Below, piece after piece: positions 9,948 through 19,291 of a stretch of DNA of 60,323 nt. The first letter of the stretch is position 1. Each line of letters starts with the position of its first letter. The notes beneath the pieces were generated by a model. That model was not told the origin of the DNA. It saw only the letters and a program-made list of their open reading frames with translations, and did not search any database. This stretch comes from Dehalococcoidales bacterium (GTDB lineage: Bacteria > Chloroflexota > Dehalococcoidia > Dehalococcoidales > Fen-1064): positions 1 to 60,323 of the forward strand of contig JAURWL010000256.1 in NCBI GenBank assembly GCA_030654965.1. The letters are read 5' to 3'. A program made the position numbers and the translations under genes.

Positions 9948-10373
9948 CTAATGTTTTTCCATGGTTTCAATGATTTGCCATGATTGTGCCTGGCTCTCTG
10001 CTTTTTCCAACTCCCAGGCTTGTTTGTCCCAGATTTCAAGGTAAATATTGGCGCCGGCAATCACAACATCGCTGGTAATACCGGCATATTGACGCAGTGG
10101 CATGGGTAGAGCGATGCGACCCTGTCCATCGAGATTGAGATGAAAGGCGGTGGCAAAAAGCGCCCGGTTCAGTTTACGCATTTTGCTTGACAAAACTGGC
10201 CCGGTAGTGAGATTTTCGGCGAGTATTTTCCACTGTGCGGGACTATAAACAAGGATACAATTTTCAGCACCAGTAGCAAGAACAATGCCATCCCTGAATT
10301 CGGCGCGGAATTTGGGGGGGAGGGGGATTCTGCCTTTTTCGTCTATTTTGTAATTGTATTCGCCTAGAAACAT
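9948..10373 (-). CDS. mraZ: Transcriptional regulator MraZ
   Basis: A 141-residue protein with two SpoVT/AbrB-like half domains: FLGEYNYKIDEKGRIPLPPK at the N-terminus and NLDGQGRIALPMPLRQYAGI in the middle. MraZ forms a ring-shaped oligomer that binds spaced TGGGA-type repeats in front of its own gene and controls the division cluster. Matching repeats lie 49-83 bases upstream here (see the operator entry), so autoregulation can be inferred directly from this sequence. It is the first gene of the minus-strand operon. Confidence 0.96.
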   Translation of the reverse strand: MFLGEYNYKIDEKGRIPLPPKFRAEFRDGIVLATGAENCILVYSPAQWKILAENLTTGPVLSSKMRKLNRALFATAFHLNLDGQGRIALPMPLRQYAGITSDVVIAGANIYLEIWDKQAWELEKAESQAQSWQIIETMEKH

Positions 10374-10421
10374 TTTTTAGCCCTTGTTATCTCGTTCCCC
10401 GCCAGTCATCACCAAGCCATT

Positions 10422-10456
10422 TCTCACTCTTTCCCATTATTCCCCACAGATTACCA
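10422..10456 (-). promoter_or_regulatory. MraZ-binding repeats (MraZ boxes)
   Basis: Read on the minus strand, TGGTA (10456-10452), TGGGG (10446-10442), TGGGA (10436-10432) and TGAGA (10426-10422) occur at exactly 10-base intervals. Known MraZ operators are three or four TGGGN units separated by 5 bases, which is this arrangement. The last box ends 48 bases before the mraZ ATG. Confidence 0.8.
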
Positions 10457-10759
10457 TTTTCTCACATTTTACTATATTCTGTCAAGTAGTTAAGCGTGGA
10501 TTTTGAGAGTATTTTTTAAGATTTTCTAAACGCAGTCGGCGCAATAGAAGACACTCACATGTTCCGGATTGTTCGCTTTCCACTGTTATTCACACACAAA
10601 CTTCCCTTAGCACACTCAATTGTGTTAGAATTATATTTCTGGTGATGAAAAACATTAGTCAGCTATCGGCAACTTGTCCTGAGCGTATCGAAGGATTCGG
10701 CAATCAGTAAAATGCGACAGCTTAAAAGCTGAAAGCTGATGGCTACTGGCTTCTAAATA
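10457..10759. other. Intergenic region between divergent mraZ and trmD
   Basis: About 300 bases with no credible gene. It must hold the mraZ promoter (a TTGACA lies on the minus strand near 10480, but no well-spaced -10 box is convincing) and the trmD promoter. Around 10675-10700 is TCCTGAGCGTATCGAAGGA, which resembles a short interspersed motif and is not explained by the flanking genes. Confidence 0.5.
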
Positions 10760-11530
10760 ATGGTAAATATATACATACTGACACTGTTTCCCCAGATGTT
10801 TGAGGGACCCTTTAGCGCCGGCCTCTTCCAGAAGGCGGTTGAACGTGGCGTGGTTAAAGTTGACATCCGTAATATCCGCGATTACACGCATGACAAACAC
10901 CACACCACGGACGATTATCCTTATGGCGGTGGCGCCGGTATGGTAATGAAACCCGAACCTCTATTTGAAGCGGTTGAAGCCGTTAAGAATGAGCTTTCAC
11001 AACAAGGCATAGAGAACGTGCCGGTTATCCTGCTCTCCCCACAGGGAAGACTTTTCACCGAGCAGGTGGCGCTGGAGCTTTCAAAACATACTCACCTTAT
11101 CTTCATCTGCGGGCAGTACGAAGGCATTGACGAACGAGTCTCTGAATATCTCGCCACTGATGAAATCAGCATTGGCGATTATGTTCTCACGGGTGGTGAA
11201 TTAGCGGCGATGGTCGTAGTGAATGCTGTGGTCAGGCTTATCCCCGGCTTTCTTGGCTCGCCCGATTCTCTGCTCTCCGAATCCCACACAACGGGTCTGC
11301 TGGAATATCCCCAATACACTCGCCCGCCTGTGTTCCGCGATTGGGCAGTCCCGGAAGTCCTGCTCTCCGGCAATCATGCACAGATTGCACAGTGGCGGCG
11401 TGAGCAATCTCTACTCCGTACCGCAAAACGACGCTCGGATTTGCTTGCCAAGGCAAACCTTTACCCGGAAGAGAAAAGGTTCATTCAGAGGTTGGAAACC
11501 TCAGTAGATATAGGAGTTAAAGAACAATGA
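10760..11530 (+). CDS. trmD: tRNA (guanine(37)-N1)-methyltransferase TrmD
   Basis: A 256-residue SPOUT-class methyltransferase that makes m1G37 in tRNAs, preventing +1 frameshifting. The start [18 protein letters not shown] is typical. The trefoil-knot SAM site is visible as [12 protein letters not shown] and [16 protein letters not shown], followed by [20 protein letters not shown]. Its stop overlaps the rplS start by 4 bases (ATGA), the usual trmD-rplS pair. Confidence 0.97.
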   Translation: MVNIYILTLFPQMFEGPFSAGLFQKAVERGVVKVDIRNIRDYTHDKHHTTDDYPYGGGAGMVMKPEPLFEAVEAVKNELSQQGIENVPVILLSPQGRLFTEQVALELSKHTHLIFICGQYEGIDERVSEYLATDEISIGDYVLTGGELAAMVVVNAVVRLIPGFLGSPDSLLSESHTTGLLEYPQYTRPPVFRDWAVPEVLLSGNHAQIAQWRREQSLLRTAKRRSDLLAKANLYPEEKRFIQRLETSVDIGVKEQ

Positions 11531-11952
11531 GCGCTACACAACTAGCTGAAATCAAACCTAAGTCTAAACTCCCCACAATTTCCCCTGGAGACACCGTACG
11601 TGTCAATCTGAAGGTTGTTGAGGGAGATAAAGAGCGTATTCAGCCCTACCAGGGCGTCGTCATTCGTGTCCGCAATGGTGATGCTGGTGGCACTTTCACA
11701 GTGAGAAGGGTCGCTTATGGCGTCGGTATCGAGCGCACGTTCCCGATGGCTTCACCACTCATTGAGAAAGTGCAGGTGATTCGTCACGGCAAAGTCCGCC
11801 GCGCAAAGCTCTACTACCTGCGTGGATTAAGCGCCAAGAAAGCCCGCATCAAGGAGCGCCGTTATCCCCGGGGTATGGCAGAAGAATTAACACCCACCGC
11901 GGAACCGGAACAGCCCCCCGAACCAACCCCATCACCTGAGCAGATGAAATAA
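11527..11952 (+). CDS. rplS: 50S ribosomal protein L19
   Basis: A 141-residue L19. The core is recognisable: FSPGDTV-like ([13 protein letters not shown]), [39 protein letters not shown] and [21 protein letters not shown] tail of about 30 residues rich in Pro, Glu and Thr extends beyond the normal end (about 115 residues), an acidic extension not needed for the L19 fold. It is translationally coupled to trmD. Confidence 0.97.
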   Translation: MSATQLAEIKPKSKLPTISPGDTVRVNLKVVEGDKERIQPYQGVVIRVRNGDAGGTFTVRRVAYGVGIERTFPMASPLIEKVQVIRHGKVRRAKLYYLRGLSAKKARIKERRYPRGMAEELTPTAEPEQPPEPTPSPEQMK

Positions 11953-11986
11953 ATAAGTAAGCCAGACAGTCAGGGTGGAGTCCAGG

Positions 11987-14416
11987 ATGGGGTATGCCGA
12001 GGTTTGCGTCAATGCGCCAACCGCACAACTGCGCACCTTCAGTTATGCTATTCCTTCTAATCTGGGTGTTCAGTCAGGACAAGCGGTCTGGGTGCCTTTC
12101 GGACAGAGGCTTCTACAGGGAATTGTCATTGAAATTACAGACATACCCGCCGTAGAAAATACGAAGGACATTGCCGGTGTTATTGACCAGCAAGCGCTGT
12201 TATCACCAGAACAAATTACTTTAGCGCGTTGGATTTCAGATTATTATCTCTCCTCTTTATGGAACGCTTTAGCCCTGACGATGCCACCTGGTTTCGAACG
12301 TCGGGTGCTTACTTATCTTTACCCGGTAAAACGTGCCTATGATGAATCGGCACTTAATGAGACGCAATTTCGCATCCTGACTCGCGCCCAAGATGATGGT
12401 AGAGTGAGTCTTAAGGAGCTTGAGAAATCTCTGGGGAAGAAAAAAGCGCAAGCAAACACCCTGCAACTGGTAAAGCTCGGCGTGCTGAAACGTCAGTATG
12501 AAATAGAGCGTGCCCGGGTTAAAGTCAAAGAAACGCCTTATGTGCGTTTATTAGCGACACCCGTTCGGGTGATGGAAGTGCTGAAAGAGATGACCGGTGG
12601 GCGGGCAAAGAGACAGGTTATCTTACTGAAATACCTCGCCGAGCAATCAGCGCCGATTGAACTCACGGAAATTAAAAAGAAGACCGATTGTGACCGGCTC
12701 ACTATTAATGCCCTCGTGAAAAAAGGGCTGGCTGTGATTGAGAACGTCACAGTACGACGCGAACCGCTCGAGCTACAACGGGTGCAACTATCTCAACCCC
12801 TTCCTCTTACCGCGGCACAGGACACCGTTTTCAGACCCATCCGTGCGAGTCTTCTACAAAGCGAAAAGTCAGAACCCAAAATCTTTCTGCTTCACGGCGT
12901 TACCGGCAGTGGCAAGACAGAAATCTATCTGCAGGCGCTGGCAGAGACAATAAAACTGGGCAAGCGCGGCATCGTGCTGGTGCCGGAAATCGCACTTACT
13001 CCTCAGACTATTGAGCGTTTTGCCGCACGGTTCCCGGGTAGAGTCGCTATTTTGCACAGCCATCTCTCTCTAGGGGAGCAGTTCGATGAATGGTGGCGAA
13101 TCAAGAATGGTGAGGTAGACGTCGTCATCGGACCGAGAAGCGCGCTTTTTGCGCCGCAACCGGACCTGGGTATCATCATCATCGATGAAGAGCACGAATG
13201 GACGTATAAACAGCACGAACAATCGCCGCGTTACCATACCCGTCATGTCGCATTGAAAATGAGTAAACAAATAGGGTGCACGGTGGTCATGGGTAGCGCC
13301 ACTCCCGATATTGAGACTTATTACCACGCCGTCAAGGGCGACTTTCATTTACTCCGTTTACTGGAAAGAGTCACACCCGTAGAGAATGCGCCTCTTCCCG
13401 GCGTTACCATCATTGACATGCGAAGCGAGCTTAAAGACGGCAACCGGAGCATATTCAGTCGGGCGCTCACCGCTGCTATCGATAGAGTCGTGGAAAACCA
13501 TGAACAGGCAATTCTCTTTCTGAACCGTCGCGGTATGTCAACCTACATCCAGTGCCGTAATTGCGGTTATGTATTAAAGTGCCGGCGCTGTGAAGTACCA
13601 CTTACTTATCACCTTGATACGGAAGCGCTCCTCTGCCACCAATGCAACTATCACACAAACGTGCCACAGGTCTGCCCGAAATGCTCCAGCCGGCGCATCC
13701 GTTTTCTCGGCATCGGCACAGAGAAACTGGAACAGGAAGTGAAGCTGGCTTTCCCGATGGCAAGATTATTGCGCTGGGATAGAGATGTAACACGCGGTAG
13801 ATATTCTCACCAGAGAATCCTCAATAAATTCCGTTCTCATGAGGCGGATATCCTTGTCGGTACGCAGATGGTCGCGAAAGGACTGGACTTGCCACTGGTA
13901 ACACTCGTCGGTGTAATTAATGCTGACCTTAGCCTCAGTCTGCCCGATTTCCGTGCCAGCGAAAGGACCTTTCAATTACTGAGCCAGGTGGCAGGGAGAG
14001 CCGGGCGAGGACCTGTAGAGGGTCATGTCATTATTCAGACCTACAATCCTGAGCATTATGCAATTCAAGCCGCCGCAGAACACAATTATGCCCTCTTTTA
14101 CGAACAGGAAATCAATTACCGCCGACAATTTCATGAACCGCCTTTTGTTCAGCTTGCGAACCTGACCTATACCAATACAAATGACAATCGTTGCATGGAA
14201 GAATCCAGTAAGATGGTAATACGTATTAAAGAAGAACGGGATAGACTTGGTCTTGCCGGCATCGAACTGATTGGTCCCGCGCCCGCTTATATACACCGTC
14301 TCCGGGGCCGGTACCGCTGGAAACTCATCATCCGCGGTATGGAGCTTTCGCCATTCCTGTCACGAATTCCTCTACCTTCGGGCTGGACGGTGGATATTGA
14401 CCCAATCGGGCTCTAG
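11987..14416 (+). CDS. priA: Primosomal replication restart helicase PriA
   Basis: An 809-residue superfamily 2 DNA helicase that reloads the replisome at stalled forks. In order: the N-terminal 3'-DNA-binding domain (TFSYAIPSNLGVQSGQAVWV), Walker A GVTGSGKTEIYLQAL, DEEH box IIIDEEHEWTYKQ, helicase motif III MGSATPDIE, four-pair Cys zinc region (CRNCGYVLKCRRC ... CHQC ... CPKC), and GTQMVAKGLDLP with QVAGRAGR. I prefer the ATG at 11987, which has GGGTGGAG upstream at good spacing; a GTG at 11975 would add four residues. It follows rplS by 34 bases. Confidence 0.96.
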   Translation: MGYAEVCVNAPTAQLRTFSYAIPSNLGVQSGQAVWVPFGQRLLQGIVIEITDIPAVENTKDIAGVIDQQALLSPEQITLARWISDYYLSSLWNALALTMPPGFERRVLTYLYPVKRAYDESALNETQFRILTRAQDDGRVSLKELEKSLGKKKAQANTLQLVKLGVLKRQYEIERARVKVKETPYVRLLATPVRVMEVLKEMTGGRAKRQVILLKYLAEQSAPIELTEIKKKTDCDRLTINALVKKGLAVIENVTVRREPLELQRVQLSQPLPLTAAQDTVFRPIRASLLQSEKSEPKIFLLHGVTGSGKTEIYLQALAETIKLGKRGIVLVPEIALTPQTIERFAARFPGRVAILHSHLSLGEQFDEWWRIKNGEVDVVIGPRSALFAPQPDLGIIIIDEEHEWTYKQHEQSPRYHTRHVALKMSKQIGCTVVMGSATPDIETYYHAVKGDFHLLRLLERVTPVENAPLPGVTIIDMRSELKDGNRSIFSRALTAAIDRVVENHEQAILFLNRRGMSTYIQCRNCGYVLKCRRCEVPLTYHLDTEALLCHQCNYHTNVPQVCPKCSSRRIRFLGIGTEKLEQEVKLAFPMARLLRWDRDVTRGRYSHQRILNKFRSHEADILVGTQMVAKGLDLPLVTLVGVINADLSLSLPDFRASERTFQLLSQVAGRAGRGPVEGHVIIQTYNPEHYAIQAAAEHNYALFYEQEINYRRQFHEPPFVQLANLTYTNTNDNRCMEESSKMVIRIKEERDRLGLAGIELIGPAPAYIHRLRGRYRWKLIIRGMELSPFLSRIPLPSGWTVDIDPIGL

Positions 14417-14449
14417 GAATTAGTATGTAAATGGAGCAGGAGAAACAAT

Positions 14450-14959
14450 ATGGCGGTCAAACCAATCCGCACCGTGCCCGACCCTATTCTGCGCCAGAAG
14501 GCAAAGCGGGTTAAAACAATAGATAATAGCATCCAGAAGCTCATCGCTGATATGCGCGAGACCTTAATGTCAGCCAATGGCGTCGGTCTGGCAGCACCTC
14601 AGGTTGGAGTTTCGCTACGGGTGATTGTTATCAGTATTCCGCATCAAGACCAGAAGAACGACGAATACTGTTTAATTAATCCCGAAATTGTCCGCCGTAC
14701 AGGTGAACGTGCGGTGAGAGAGGGATGCTTGAGCATTCCCGGCTATATCGGTGAAATTAAGCGCAGTGAACAGGTACGGGTCAAGGGAATTGACACCGCC
14801 GGGAAAGAGCTAAAACTGCGCGCCGAAGGGTTGCTCGCCGAGGCGCTGGAACATGAAATCGACCATATCAATGGCGTGCTCTACGTTGACCATCTGGAAA
14901 GCCAGGACAAGCTCCAGAAGGTAGAGCCAGAACCGGAATCCAAAGACGTGTCTATATAA
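14450..14959 (+). CDS. def: Peptide deformylase
   Basis: A 169-residue metalloprotease that removes the N-formyl group from new proteins. All three motifs are present: GVGLAAPQVG, EGCLSIPG with the metal Cys, and HEIDHINGVLYVD with the two metal His and the catalytic Glu. A GGAGAAAC ribosome site precedes the ATG. It follows priA by 33 bases, a common priA-def arrangement, and converges with the next gene at a gap of 8 bases. Confidence 0.97.
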   Translation: MAVKPIRTVPDPILRQKAKRVKTIDNSIQKLIADMRETLMSANGVGLAAPQVGVSLRVIVISIPHQDQKNDEYCLINPEIVRRTGERAVREGCLSIPGYIGEIKRSEQVRVKGIDTAGKELKLRAEGLLAEALEHEIDHINGVLYVDHLESQDKLQKVEPEPESKDVSI

Positions 14960-14967
14960 GCAGGTTC

Positions 14968-16161
14968 CTAGAACATATCCGCGCAAGCCGGTCGGTAAAT
15001 CGTTCGCATTATCTTATCCCAGATTGGTAACATATCAGTCTTTTGCGCATCCAAACGACCCATTCGTGCCGCTTCAGTAGCGCTGATTTGCCCGAAGGCA
15101 AGTAGTGCCAGTGTGCTGACCGGCATTGTCACCTGAGGTGACTGACGTGTACGAGTTACCTTACTTCCCTGTGCGGAAACTTCCAGCTTCCAGCCTCCGT
15201 TATTCCACTTACAGACGTTGTCAATCAAACTAAACGTCAGCTTACCTTCTTCCTGATACCCGCGCTGGGTCAATGCGCTACTGACATCGACAATACGCCC
15301 TAACAAGCAATCGACTGCAGTAGCCCGTAGTCTACGTGGTTCAAGTAGGAGGTGCATTAATGGGTCATCACTCGGCGCCCTTTGCCAGTTTATTTCTGCA
15401 ATCAAGTCCAATGTAGCGAGATTTTCCCATATGGCACGATATGCCGTACTGTTCAACCATATCAGGTCCCGTATAAGAATACGATGTCCGGGTATAATAT
15501 CACCGGGTTGAGGCAAAGTCACAAAAACAATATACCCCGAAGGTGTACCGTTTTCCTCATATACTATCCTGTTTAAAGACCCACCGGGTGGTGCTGTCGC
15601 CAGTACGCTATTATCCCACATCGGCTTACTACGGTGTAGATAGCCGGTGCGGTTCTCCCGAAACTTACGATATAGTTCTACCATTCGTTCCAATTCTTGT
15701 TCACCTGATTCACGCAATGAACCATTTATTCTGTGGGGAAAAGCAAACTGAACATAGCGTGGCTCTATGAAGTAGCTGAATCGAGTGGATACGACGCCAT
15801 AACCGTATCGCTGATAAATAGCCGCCCAACTTGCCCAGAGAATGGCAATTGCACTTTCGCCTTTTTCATGCATACTTTCAAAGTGCTTTGTCATTATCCT
15901 TCGCAAATATCCTCGTCGGTGGTATGCCGGTTGCGAACCCACCATCGTGATACCTGAAACTGCCACGCCATTACCATTGAACCGCATTGTCAGCGGCCAT
16001 GCGGCAAAAGTGGTAACTAGCTTCTCATCCTCAAAGCCACACAATGTCCATTCCGGTCGCATGCCTTCAAAAGAAGACGGCTTCATCACGAGTGCCATAG
16101 CGGCAATACGACGGAATTCTTCCATCTCTTCAGTACGTACAGGTCTTATCTCAAATGGCAT
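14968..16161 (-). CDS. GNAT N-acetyltransferase, Eis-like
   Basis: A 397-residue protein. The N-terminal half is a GNAT acetyl-CoA domain: AVSGITMVGSQPAYHRRGYL, then RIMTKHFESMHEKGESAIAI, has the QxxRGxG-type loop that binds the pyrophosphate of CoA. A second GNAT-like half and an SCP2-like C-terminal end (STLALLAFGQISATEAARMG) complete the layout of Eis-family acetyltransferases of about 400 residues. Mycobacterial Eis acetylates aminoglycosides and proteins; the substrate here is unknown. Confidence 0.8.
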   Translation of the reverse strand: MPFEIRPVRTEEMEEFRRIAAMALVMKPSSFEGMRPEWTLCGFEDEKLVTTFAAWPLTMRFNGNGVAVSGITMVGSQPAYHRRGYLRRIMTKHFESMHEKGESAIAILWASWAAIYQRYGYGVVSTRFSYFIEPRYVQFAFPHRINGSLRESGEQELERMVELYRKFRENRTGYLHRSKPMWDNSVLATAPPGGSLNRIVYEENGTPSGYIVFVTLPQPGDIIPGHRILIRDLIWLNSTAYRAIWENLATLDLIAEINWQRAPSDDPLMHLLLEPRRLRATAVDCLLGRIVDVSSALTQRGYQEEGKLTFSLIDNVCKWNNGGWKLEVSAQGSKVTRTRQSPQVTMPVSTLALLAFGQISATEAARMGRLDAQKTDMLPIWDKIMRTIYRPACADMF

Positions 16162-16183
16162 GCATCACCTCACTTTATGTCTA

Positions 16184-17353
16184 CTATTTCTCGCTAAGTA
16201 GGTAATCAATCGCCCACTGAACACCATCAACTGTTTCAAAGTCGAGTTCAGTGTCAGGCTGAATGCCATTACCCTCGATAAGGTTCCCGTTCGGTGTCAC
16301 CCAGCGTGCGATGGTGATATAAATGCCCGAGCCATCAGATAGCTTCAGCAGCTGGTTCACACTCCCTTTACCATAGGTTTTTTCTCCAGCAATAAGCGCC
16401 CTTTTGTAGTCTTGTAACGCTCCCGCTAGAATTTCACTCGCGCTGGCGCTGTAATGGTCAACGAGCACCACCATCGGCAGGCTAGTTTTGTATGCCAGCG
16501 GATTGACAGAATCGGAATCCTTACTGCTGTCAGGATAGACCACGCTGACGACCACGCCCTTGTCCAGAAAATGGCTTGCCACCTGAATGACCGTTGAAAG
16601 CAAACCACCCGGGTTACTACGAAGGTCAAGCACGATGCCTTTTGCTTTGTTATCAGATATTGTTTTTAAAACCGACACCAGCTCATCATCGGTACGCTCT
16701 GTGAAGTTGGTGATAGTGATATGGGCATAATCACCCTTCATCTCTAGAGTGACGGATGGAATCTTTATTTCCGCCCGGATAATTTCCAGCGTTACCGGCT
16801 CAGCATCGTCTTTGTGAAGCACGGTAAGTTTGACCGGTGTGCCCTTTGGTCCCCTAATCAGCAGGACAACCTCAGTCACACTCATATCTATAGTTGTCTT
16901 CCCATCAACTTCCAGAATAATATCGCCGGATTTAATACCCGCTTCAGCTGCCGGGGTATCAGGAATTGGCGCAATTACAGTGACTCTACCATTTTCCGAC
17001 CCCACATACGCACCGATACCCTCAAACTGTCCGGCAAAATCGCTGACACTCATCGCGTATTGTTCTTGTGTCAGATAGGCGCTATAGGGGTCATTCAGCC
17101 CCTGCACCAAACCCTTGAGAATACCTTCATTCATCTTCTGAGTATCAATCTTGTCCGGTTCAACATACTCTTTCAGAATAATTTGGTAGGCTTCTTCCAG
17201 AAGTTTCAAATTCAGTTCCTGATTTGTATTCTGGGTCGTATTCGAATTAGAGGCGGGTTTGAAAATGTCCAGCGTACACCCGCCGATGAAAGACAGTCCC
17301 AGCGCAATAATTATGCAAAGCGAAATAAGTGCCGTTCTCATTTTTTTAGTCAT
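16184..17353 (-). CDS. C-terminal processing peptidase, S41 family, predicted lipoprotein
   Basis: A 389-residue extracytoplasmic protease. Residues 7-26 form a hydrophobic signal ending in FIGGC, compatible with a lipobox and lipid anchoring at Cys26. A PDZ domain follows (GQFEGIGAYVGSENGRVTVI through GDIILEVDGKT), then the catalytic domain with KGIVLDLRSNPGGLL, the nucleophile Ser in YSASASEILAGAL and the general-base Lys in TYGKGSVNQL. CtpA-type enzymes trim C-termini of membrane and secreted proteins. It is a single gene, 22 bases ahead of the Eis-like gene on the same strand. Confidence 0.92.
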   Translation of the reverse strand: MTKKMRTALISLCIIIALGLSFIGGCTLDIFKPASNSNTTQNTNQELNLKLLEEAYQIILKEYVEPDKIDTQKMNEGILKGLVQGLNDPYSAYLTQEQYAMSVSDFAGQFEGIGAYVGSENGRVTVIAPIPDTPAAEAGIKSGDIILEVDGKTTIDMSVTEVVLLIRGPKGTPVKLTVLHKDDAEPVTLEIIRAEIKIPSVTLEMKGDYAHITITNFTERTDDELVSVLKTISDNKAKGIVLDLRSNPGGLLSTVIQVASHFLDKGVVVSVVYPDSSKDSDSVNPLAYKTSLPMVVLVDHYSASASEILAGALQDYKRALIAGEKTYGKGSVNQLLKLSDGSGIYITIARWVTPNGNLIEGNGIQPDTELDFETVDGVQWAIDYLLSEK

Positions 17354-17534
17354 AAATGTACCTCTCTCCTGTGAAAATCATAACAGATAGACCACTCAAA
17401 CTCTAATTCTGAAGTCGCAAACAAAGCCTGATTTCAAATCATCGAACATGTGAAATCTCTTGTGTCAAACAGACGATTGAGCAATAGTATCAAGCCTGAG
17501 TGACAATAATACTTGATAAGATTTTATATGCAGA

Positions 17535-17894
17535 GGGCCAAGTAGACCTGTAAGCCGAGTTCTGTATCCCGATAGCATCGGGACGGTGACCATCTATCTA
17601 GCCCCGATGTTACCACCGGGGTCAAGCGACCAACCCGGGGACTGGCCGGGCGTCCATATATCCCCCTATTTGGTCTTGCTCCGGGTGTGGTTTTCCCAGC
17701 CGAACGGTTACCCGTCCGCTGGTGAGCTCTTACCTCACCATTTCACCCTTACCCCGATTCATCATCGGGGCGGTATGTTTCTGTGGCACTTTCCGTAGGG
17801 TCGCCCCTCCCGGGTGTTACCCGGCACCCTGCCCGGTAGAGCTCGGACTTTCCTCCCCGATTTAGTCAGGGCGGTCACCCGGTCTACTTGTCCC
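17535..17894 (-). ncRNA. rnpB: RNase P RNA (type A)
   Basis: Read on the minus strand it contains the universal 5' conserved segment GAGGAAAGTCCGAGCTC, then GGGTGAAATGGTGAGG, and ends near GGCTTACAGGTCTACTTGG. The 5' and 3' ends pair as helix P1 (CAAGTAGACC with GGTCTACTTG, at 17890-17881 and 17548-17539). Conserved positions and length of about 360 nt fit the catalytic RNA of RNase P, which trims tRNA 5' ends. The ends are estimated from P1 and the promoter and may be off by about 5 nt. Confidence 0.95.
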
Positions 17895-17900
17895 ACCACC

Positions 17901-17929
17901 ACTCTAGTCTACCGTGTAAAATAAGTCAA
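17901..17929 (-). promoter_or_regulatory. rnpB promoter
   Basis: Minus strand: TTGACT (-35, 17929-17924), 17-base spacer, TAGAGT (-10, 17906-17901). The expected start of transcription falls near 17894, matching the RNA 5' end deduced from helix P1. The same promoter, with the same spacing, recurs at 20605-20633. Confidence 0.75.
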
Positions 17930-17982
17930 TCATTAATTCTAAATAGTCATTATGGTAATTACTTTATGCAGTGCTTGACTGC

Positions 17983-18088
17983 TTTTGCTAACGGTTTGCT
18001 AATACTTTTTTAAAGGGGATTAAAAATTAGCCTCAAAAATGCCATGCCTAGATATTACCAAATATGCCTCTTTTGTAGCTAAAGTGAG
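17983..18088. repeat. Hairpin module, copy A
   Basis: It contains TTTTGCTAACGGTTTGCTAA (17983-18002), TTAGCCTCAAAAATGC (18028-18043) and GCTAAAGTGAG (18078-18088), in the same order as copy B at 20469-20575. The TAGCC...GCTA segments form an imperfect hairpin that on the minus strand is followed by a T-rich run, so it may terminate the tetR-type gene, whose stop lies about 130 bases away. The rest of 17930-18211 shows no gene. Confidence 0.6.
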
Positions 18089-18211
18089 ATATTACTTATA
18101 AAAGAGATACAGGAGGTACATCGTGCCGGGAAGTAGAATAATCGTGTAGTCTGAATACTCTAAAAGGTTATGCTTTGCCTAAATTCACCAATAGTGATAA
18201 AATTGGCACAA

Positions 18212-18817
18212 TCAAAAGGGCTTCTCTTTGATGCATTCCTTAAACGTATTCCATGACGGTTCGCAACTCTCTTCTAAATCGAATTCATAATTACTTAGAG
18301 CCCAAATATTTACTAAGCCCTGAACCATTCCAAAAAAGAGTAATGCCGCTCCATGTAAATCCAAATCCTTACGTAGTTCACCTGATTTTATTCCTTTAGA
18401 TAGGAGACCTTTAATACCGACTACATATTTATCAATAATTTCGGATATTCTCCTGTTCAGTTTCTTATCACCAAGGCTGATAATTTCAGCAATGACTTGA
18501 AATGAGATGCCCTGCCTTTGTTTAATAGCGGATAGATGCCCCTTGAGGATATTATCTAGAATTTCTAAGCAGGAATCACTGTTAGCGATGCTTGTCGTTA
18601 TATCGCCTAGCAGGTCATCCTCAATAATGTCTGCGAGTAGAGATAATATGTCCCGTTTGCTATTAAAATGTCTATAGACAGCGCCTTCAGAGAGACCTAC
18701 TTCTTTAGCAATGGCTCTCACAGTGATATTCTCACTGCCACGCTTTATAATCAGTCTTTTAGCGGCGGTTACAATCTGGTCCTTCCTGATTGCCGTTGTT
18801 CTGCGTCGTTGTACCAT
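18212..18817 (-). CDS. TetR/AcrR family transcriptional regulator
   Basis: A 201-residue repressor-type protein. Residues about 11-57 form the TetR DNA-binding domain, with ITVRAIAKEVGLSEGAVYRHF covering the helix-turn-helix. The C-terminal region is helical and less conserved, as expected for a ligand-binding dimerisation domain (DLHGAALLFFGMVQGLVNIW resembles the TetR C-terminal helices). The ligand is unknown. The neighbouring small membrane protein and cation exchanger are candidate targets, and a symmetrical divergent promoter lies between those two genes. Confidence 0.9.
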   Translation of the reverse strand: MVQRRRTTAIRKDQIVTAAKRLIIKRGSENITVRAIAKEVGLSEGAVYRHFNSKRDILSLLADIIEDDLLGDITTSIANSDSCLEILDNILKGHLSAIKQRQGISFQVIAEIISLGDKKLNRRISEIIDKYVVGIKGLLSKGIKSGELRKDLDLHGAALLFFGMVQGLVNIWALSNYEFDLEESCEPSWNTFKECIKEKPF

Positions 18818-18909
18818 CTATCGCTCCTTTAGGCATAGAGCTCATTCAGGATACATGATATTTATTCTACACGACTGCTTGATTATACCACGTAGATAAA
18901 TAATCTATT

Positions 18910-19173
18910 CTAGCGCAGAATTAACCATAAGATAAAAATCATGAGAAGTATTATTCCAGCAAGAATAGCTATGCGTTTGATTTCAGGGAGCACATTATTA
19001 TGTTCAGCCATCATTTTCATTGTCATCGCTGTGTTTTTAGGCAAGGGGGGTTTAGTCGAAGATAGAGGTTCTACCGCTGTTGGCTTCTGCGCTATCTTTT
19101 CTGATGGTTGAATAGAACGAACACTTTGCCCTTTGTTATATCTCGTTTTCTTTTTCCGTGGTTTTTTGCTCAT
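18910..19173 (-). CDS. Small C-terminally anchored membrane protein, function unknown
   Basis: An 87-residue protein starting MSKKPRKKKTRY. It has a very basic N-terminus, a Pro/Ser/Thr-rich middle, and a single C-terminal transmembrane helix (IAILAGIILLMIFILWLIL). I chose the ATG at 19173 because GTGGAG lies about 7 bases upstream; the frame stays open to 19227 but without a suitable ribosome site. It is transcribed divergently from the CaCA exchanger. I do not recognise a family. Confidence 0.6.
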   Translation of the reverse strand: MSKKPRKKKTRYNKGQSVRSIQPSEKIAQKPTAVEPLSSTKPPLPKNTAMTMKMMAEHNNVLPEIKRIAILAGIILLMIFILWLILR

Positions 19174-19260
19174 GTAGTACTCCACACCTATTTTCGCACA
19201 GTTATTGACAATGTAGTATGTAATCAATTACTTACTATAAGATAATACGCAACTTCAGTT

Positions 19261-19291
19261 TTGTCAAATCATTGATAAGGTAATTTGACAA
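19261..19291. promoter_or_regulatory. Symmetrical divergent promoter/operator
   Basis: TTGTCAAAT (19261-19269) and ATTTGACAA (19283-19291) are perfect 9-base inverted arms around a 13-base centre. Each arm contributes a TTGACA -35 hexamer pointing outwards: one towards the small membrane protein (minus) and one towards the cation exchanger (plus). The palindrome is also a plausible site for the nearby TetR-type protein. Confidence 0.55.

Noticed and set aside
18111-18149. AGGAGGT followed by a nine-codon frame (GTG to TAG) that could be a leader peptide
   Set aside because: No gene follows on that strand that it could control, and the tetR-type gene reads the other way; most likely chance.
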